Of a stretch of 64,000 nucleotides of DNA, positions 60,597 through 64,000 are shown piece by piece (within the stretch, counting starts at the first letter, position 1; every line of letters begins with the position of its first letter). Both the position numbers and the translations under genes were made by a program. The notes beneath the pieces are model-generated. The model searched no databases, was not told the origin of the DNA, and was given only the letters and a program-made list of their open reading frames with translations. The stretch is from JAAGZL01 sp050291725 (GTDB taxonomy: Bacteria > Pseudomonadota > Gammaproteobacteria > Chromatiales > Chromatiaceae): NCBI GenBank assembly GCA_050291725.1, contig JBNKKH010000007.1, positions 1-64,000 on the forward strand, written 5' to 3'.

Positions 60597-60650
60597 CTTT
60601 TTGTAACAGATTGTAACAGTAGGGGTTTAGTTACAATCTGTTACAAAAAG
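60597..60650. promoter_or_regulatory. 20-bp perfect inverted repeat, shared operator of the Spy-like gene and the two-component system
   Basis: Arm 1 (60597-60616) is CTTTTTGTAACAGATTGTAA and arm 2 (60631-60650) is its exact complement, with a 14-nt spacer. Arm 1 contains two TTGTAACAG-like units 10 bp apart, so the whole site has four half-sites, as bound by OmpR-family dimers. The TTACAATCTGTTACA core of arm 2 is close to the RstA box (TACATNTNGTTACA). It lies between divergent genes, 40 bp from the response regulator start. Confidence 0.75.
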
Positions 60651-60689
60651 TTGCCTGAATAATCTCGGCTATCGGTATAACATAGCACC

Positions 60690-61424
60690 ATGGATAGACA
60701 ACAGCACATTCTAGTAGTTGATGATGACCCCGAAATCAGGGAGTTGTTACAAGAGTATCTTGCCCGCAACGGCTACCGCACCTCTGCTGTGGGTGAAGGG
60801 AAGGGTATGTGGCAGGCTCTGGAGAATAGCCAGGTAGATCTAATTGTGTTGGATCTAATGCTGCCGGGGGATGATGGCCTTGAGTTGTGCCGTAATCTTA
60901 GAGTTAATTCCAAGATACCAGTGATTATGCTGACCGCTAAGGGGGATGATATGGATCGTATCCTCGGTCTAGAGATGGGAGCGGACGACTACCTGCCCAA
61001 GCCATTTAATCCCCGTGAGCTGTTGGCCCGCATTAAGACGGTTCTACGTCGTAGTTCCACCGTGCCGTGGCAACAGGGGGATGAATCTGAGCATCTACCA
61101 ATCAGCTTCTCTGGTTGGAAGCTTGATCCCATAACCCGTCACCTGACAGGAGAGGATGGAGTGGTGGTGCCGTTGAGTGGAGCAGAGTATAAACTGCTGG
61201 ATGTGCTGCTTGCTCACCCTAATCGCATCTTAAATCGCGATCAGTTGCTGGACCTTACTCAAGGACGGGAGTCTGATCCATTTGACCGCAGTATAGATGT
61301 ACTTATCAGTCGTCTGCGCAAACGCCTGGGGGATGATCCCAAGACACCAGAGATTATCAAGACAGTACGGGGTGAGGGCTATATATTGTCGGCCAAGGTC
61401 AGCAGGGCAGGAGCGGAATCATGA
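60690..61424 (+). CDS. OmpR-family response regulator, RstA/CpxR-like
   Basis: 244 residues. The receiver has DDD in LVVDDDPEIRE, acceptor Asp in LIVLDLMLPGDDG, Thr in MLTAKG and Lys in LPKPFN. The winged helix domain has LLDVLLAHPNRILNRDQLL and RSIDVLISRLRKRLGDD, then TVRGEGYIL. It overlaps the kinase gene by ATGA. The RstA-like operator next to it points to autoregulation together with control of the Spy-like gene. Confidence 0.93.
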   Translation: MDRQQHILVVDDDPEIRELLQEYLARNGYRTSAVGEGKGMWQALENSQVDLIVLDLMLPGDDGLELCRNLRVNSKIPVIMLTAKGDDMDRILGLEMGADDYLPKPFNPRELLARIKTVLRRSSTVPWQQGDESEHLPISFSGWKLDPITRHLTGEDGVVVPLSGAEYKLLDVLLAHPNRILNRDQLLDLTQGRESDPFDRSIDVLISRLRKRLGDDPKTPEIIKTVRGEGYILSAKVSRAGAES

Positions 61425-62818
61425 CTCTACTACCTCGTTCACTGTTCTGGCGTTTAATGTTGGTGCTGGTCATTGGGCTGATAATGGCTCAGGTCATCGG
61501 CTCGGTAATTCTACTCAGGGATCGCCAAAACCTGGTGCAGTATAATCTCGGTAGACATCTGGTGGACCAGGTTACTTCAGTTGTGAGATTAATAGAGGAG
61601 AGCAGGCCGGAAGAAAGAGAGAGGATTATCCAGGTCTTCGATTCACCAGAGTTTCGTGTATTACTAAGCGACACACCCAGGCCGCTGGAAGAGAATGCGG
61701 TTTCACCTGCATGGTTAACTAGTAAGTTGCGTCGCAGACTTCCTACTAGTAAAAAAGTAGTTGTCTCCATTGTTCCTATGAGCGAAAGTCAGGGCTATCA
61801 CAGAACTGAACGTTATCAACGTCAAATGGAGCGTCCGCAACGTGATAGTAGGCTGCGCAAAATGCGGATATTGAGACATGCTGGTTTTTTGGCCCAGGTG
61901 CAGCTGCAGAGTGGCGAGTGGTTGATCTTTCATCGCCCGGTTCCTTCAGATATTCAATCTAGACATACAAAGCTGCTGACCTATCTTGTGATACTGGTTA
62001 TCTCTATTGCGCTGCTATCGTTTATTGCTGTGCGCTATGTCACCCGACCTTTAGCCCTACTGGCCAAAGCAGCAGATGATTTAGGGCGTGATATTCAAAG
62101 TCCACCACTGCAAGAGAAAGGATCGGCAGAGGTGAGACGGGCGGCGCGGGCCTTCAACACTATGCAGAGCAGACTGCGTCGCTATATAGAGGATAGAGGA
62201 GAGGTCCTGGCAGCTGTGTCCCACGATCTGAAAACCCCTATCACCAGACTGCGGCTACGCTCAGAGATGCTTGAAGATGAGAAGATACAGGAGAAGTTTA
62301 ATCAAGACCTGGACGAAATGGAGCATATGGTAAGTGCCACTTTAGATTTCATGCGTGGAACTGAAAGTAGTGAAAAACCAGTACCAGTAGATGTTATGGC
62401 TCTGCTGGAAGCGCTACGAGACGATATGAGTGATATGGGGGCAAAGGTGCAGTTGCAACCGGCTAAACTTAAACCATATCCAGGTCGCCCACTGCTGCTT
62501 AAGCGTTGTCTTACCAACCTGATTGAAAATGCAGTGCGCTATGGTGAAGAGGCTAATATCAGAGTGGAACAGAGCAAAGAGCTGTTGCAGATTATTATTG
62601 CCGACAAAGGACCCGGTATACCTGAAGCTGAACGAGAGCGAATCTTTAAGCCGTTTGTTAGGGGGGAAGCATCTCGCAGTAAGGATACAGGGGGCAACGG
62701 ACTTGGTCTGAGCATTGCCCGTAATATTGCCCGCGCCCATGGTGGTGAACTTACCCTACGTAGTGGCGGAGATGGGGTAGGGTTGGAGGCAGTGGTCAGC
62801 TTACCTCTTGCTGATTAG
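61421..62818 (+). CDS. Sensor histidine kinase, EnvZ/RstB-like
   Basis: 465 residues. Membrane segments at about 8-28 and 185-207 enclose a periplasmic sensor of about 155 residues (EESRPEERERIIQVFD). A HAMP domain follows, then an H-box AAVSHDLKTPITRLRL, N-box LTNLIENAVRYG, G1 ADKGPGIP and G2 GNGLGLSI; all catalytic boxes are intact. It phosphorylates the OmpR-type regulator encoded just upstream (4-nt overlap). The Spy/CpxP-like product may act as its periplasmic feedback partner, by analogy to Cpx. Confidence 0.93.
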   Translation: MTLLPRSLFWRLMLVLVIGLIMAQVIGSVILLRDRQNLVQYNLGRHLVDQVTSVVRLIEESRPEERERIIQVFDSPEFRVLLSDTPRPLEENAVSPAWLTSKLRRRLPTSKKVVVSIVPMSESQGYHRTERYQRQMERPQRDSRLRKMRILRHAGFLAQVQLQSGEWLIFHRPVPSDIQSRHTKLLTYLVILVISIALLSFIAVRYVTRPLALLAKAADDLGRDIQSPPLQEKGSAEVRRAARAFNTMQSRLRRYIEDRGEVLAAVSHDLKTPITRLRLRSEMLEDEKIQEKFNQDLDEMEHMVSATLDFMRGTESSEKPVPVDVMALLEALRDDMSDMGAKVQLQPAKLKPYPGRPLLLKRCLTNLIENAVRYGEEANIRVEQSKELLQIIIADKGPGIPEAERERIFKPFVRGEASRSKDTGGNGLGLSIARNIARAHGGELTLRSGGDGVGLEAVVSLPLAD

Positions 62819-62835
62819 TTTTTTCTCTCAGGCAC

Positions 62836-62860
62836 AAAAAAGCAAGCCCGAAGGCTTGCT
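62836..62860 (-). terminator. Rho-independent terminator of the cold-shock gene
   Basis: On the minus strand an 8-bp stem AGCAAGCC / GGCTTGCT closes a TTCG tetraloop and is followed by TTTTTT. It also lies just past the end of the kinase gene and could stop transcription from that side. Confidence 0.88.
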
Positions 62861-62881
62861 CTTGTCGAACTTAGCTGAAAA

Positions 62882-63091
62882 TTATACTACAACAATATTT
62901 TCAGCTTGAGGACCTTTCTGTCCCTGAGTAATGTTGAACTCAACTGACTGTCCTTCTGCCAGTGTTTTGAAACCAGATCCTTCGATTGATTTGAAATGGG
63001 CAAACAGATCTGGACCAGACTCTTGCTCAATAAAACCGTAACCTTTAGCTTCGTTGAACCACTTAACGGTTCCTGTTGATTTATCAGACAT
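62882..63091 (-). CDS. Cold-shock protein (CspA family)
   Basis: 69 residues, one OB-fold. GTVKWFNEAKGYGFIEQE holds RNP1 (KGYGFI) and DLFAHFKSI is RNP2, slightly changed from the usual VFVHF. It binds single-stranded RNA and DNA. A long AT-rich leader lies upstream, as is common for csp mRNAs. Confidence 0.96.
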   Translation of the reverse strand: MSDKSTGTVKWFNEAKGYGFIEQESGPDLFAHFKSIEGSGFKTLAEGQSVEFNITQGQKGPQAENIVVV

Positions 63092-63443
63092 AATATTATC
63101 CTGTAACTTAAATTAAAGATGCCTTCATGAGGCGGCTAGCGAAAAAATAGACTTAAATTTAAAACTACAGAACGGCGAACTAAGGAATTGCGGCGAAATG
63201 GAGATTGTAAATAGAGACTTTATTTTTTTAGCTGAGTCGAGACTATAGGTATTAAGGTAGTAAGTCAACGTTTATTTCATGGTTTATAAATATAGTGTAT
63301 AGCTTTGTGTGTTAGGTTCTGTTTGGCGTAGCGTACATTGGTGTTTAGGTACAGCATTATGCGACCTGAGCACGGAGAAGGGGCAGATCTCTGTGCTATT
63401 GCTCCAGCCTTAGAAAGAGTGGCCGTTTAAGGGGCAATTCAAC
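63092..63443. other. Leader and upstream region of the cold-shock gene
   Basis: 352 bp without a gene. The part next to the start codon is AT-rich and probably the 5' untranslated leader of the csp mRNA. I see no confident promoter. The rest, up to the 3' end of the TonB-like gene, holds no feature I can name. Confidence 0.5.
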
Positions 63444-63998
63444 CTACCTAACCTTAAACCGCATGGAGTAGTTGATGGGCAGAGGGCAGCCAACGCCGCT
63501 AGGTGGTCTGGAGAAAGGTGCTGCTTTGCGTACGGCTTTGGATGCGGCGCTCTTTAATAGTTTGTGATTACCACTGACGCGAAGTCCGCTAATGCTACCG
63601 TTGCAGTTAACGGTTACACTAACACGGACATTTCCTTGTATGTTGCGCCTTTTTGCTGACCTTGGGTAATACTTGTTCCTCTCAATCTTTCTGATCAAAG
63701 ATGATAGATAGGCATGGCGTTTTTTCGGGCTGCCAGAAACTATCTTTTTCTGAGCCATACGCTGTTTCTTGGGTTTTGGCTTAGGCTTGGGTTTTGGCTT
63801 GGGTTTCGGTTTAGGCACCGGTGTTGGTTCCGGTATCGGTTCCGGTATTGGTTTCTGTTCCTGCACCGGCTCAGGCTCCGGCTCCGGTTCTGGCTCAGGC
63901 TCAGGCTCGGGTTCTGGCTCCGGAACAAAATCCAGCCTTATCTGAGTGACAACTGGCTGTTCTTCCATGATGTTGTCAGCGCTCATAACCGTCTCTTT
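63444..63998 (-). CDS. TonB-like energy transducer, N-terminus cut by the window edge
   Basis: The visible part starts after the expected membrane anchor: an ATG at 63986 is in frame, but the frame is open to the window edge and no hydrophobic segment is seen, so the true start likely lies outside. A (Glu-Pro)n block, about ten repeats, is followed by a shorter Pro-Ile/Pro-Glu stretch and then a (Pro-Lys)n block of about eight repeats. The TonB C-terminal domain follows (SSLIRKIERNKYYPRSAKRR; NVRVSVTVNCNGSISGLRVSG). TonB carries inner-membrane energy to outer-membrane receptors. Confidence 0.85.
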   Translation of the reverse strand, partial: KETVMSADNIMEEQPVVTQIRLDFVPEPEPEPEPEPEPEPEPEPVQEQKPIPEPIPEPTPVPKPKPKPKPKPKPKPKKQRMAQKKIVSGSPKKRHAYLSSLIRKIERNKYYPRSAKRRNIQGNVRVSVTVNCNGSISGLRVSGNHKLLKSAASKAVRKAAPFSRPPSGVGCPLPINYSMRFKVR

Positions 63999-64000
63999 CA

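Overview
The window comes from a bacterial chromosome, most likely a motile gammaproteobacterium of moderate GC content. The signs are FleQ/FleS/FleR-type flagellar control with sigma-54 promoters, a PcnB-FolK-deoxynucleoside kinase-PanBCD block, a DUF2232-type membrane gene between rpsR and rplI, and a glycogen cluster with a GH57 enzyme. Nothing in the window fixes the genus or shows the energy metabolism beyond one c-type cytochrome.

Layout. 1-1586: the 3' part of an AcoR-like sigma-54 activator. 1788-4870: a run of small, low-GC genes all on the + strand, separated by five attC-like sites. I read this as an integron gene-cassette array with no visible integrase; it encodes an exported protein, a membrane protein, an M23 peptidase, a frameshifted SMI1/KNR4 (SUKH) protein, an unknown protein and an HD phosphohydrolase. 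5006-9898: tRNA-Glu(CTC), pcnB (apparently with a non-AUG/GUG/UUG start), folK, a deoxynucleoside kinase and panBCD. 9921-21120: glycogen and glucan metabolism (glgA, pgi, glgB, glgC, GH57, malQ, galU). 21279-32771: a diheme cytochrome c, an M1-family peptidase, a ChaN/PDZ protein, a histidine kinase with a degraded ATP-binding domain, a LysR regulator, hrpA, and a small exported protein behind a 17-unit GTTTN repeat. 32935-37095: a DEAD-box helicase and small accessory genes. 37190-43568: rpsF-rpsR-DUF2232-rplI, then dnaB-alr-radA.

43623-56824: c-di-GMP and flagellar functions. Two PilZ-type proteins, an FHA protein and a CorC-type membrane protein lead into fleQ, fleS-fleR and fliE-F-G-H-I-J. 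Recognisable sigma-54 promoters lie before fleS and fliE. The flagellar operon stops after fliJ, and accessory genes follow instead of fliK-R.

56835-64000: a LysE-type exporter, a hypothetical membrane protein, a GC-rich chemoreceptor gene bounded by imperfect direct repeats, and a Spy/CpxP-like gene divergent from an OmpR-type two-component system. Between those last two is a 20-bp perfect inverted repeat that is probably the shared operator. A cold-shock protein and a TonB-like protein cut by the window edge close the window.

The most notable items are the integrase-less cassette array, the likely ATC start of pcnB, the inverted-repeat operator of the Spy/two-component locus, the degenerate histidine kinase, and the pentanucleotide repeat in front of the exported-protein gene.
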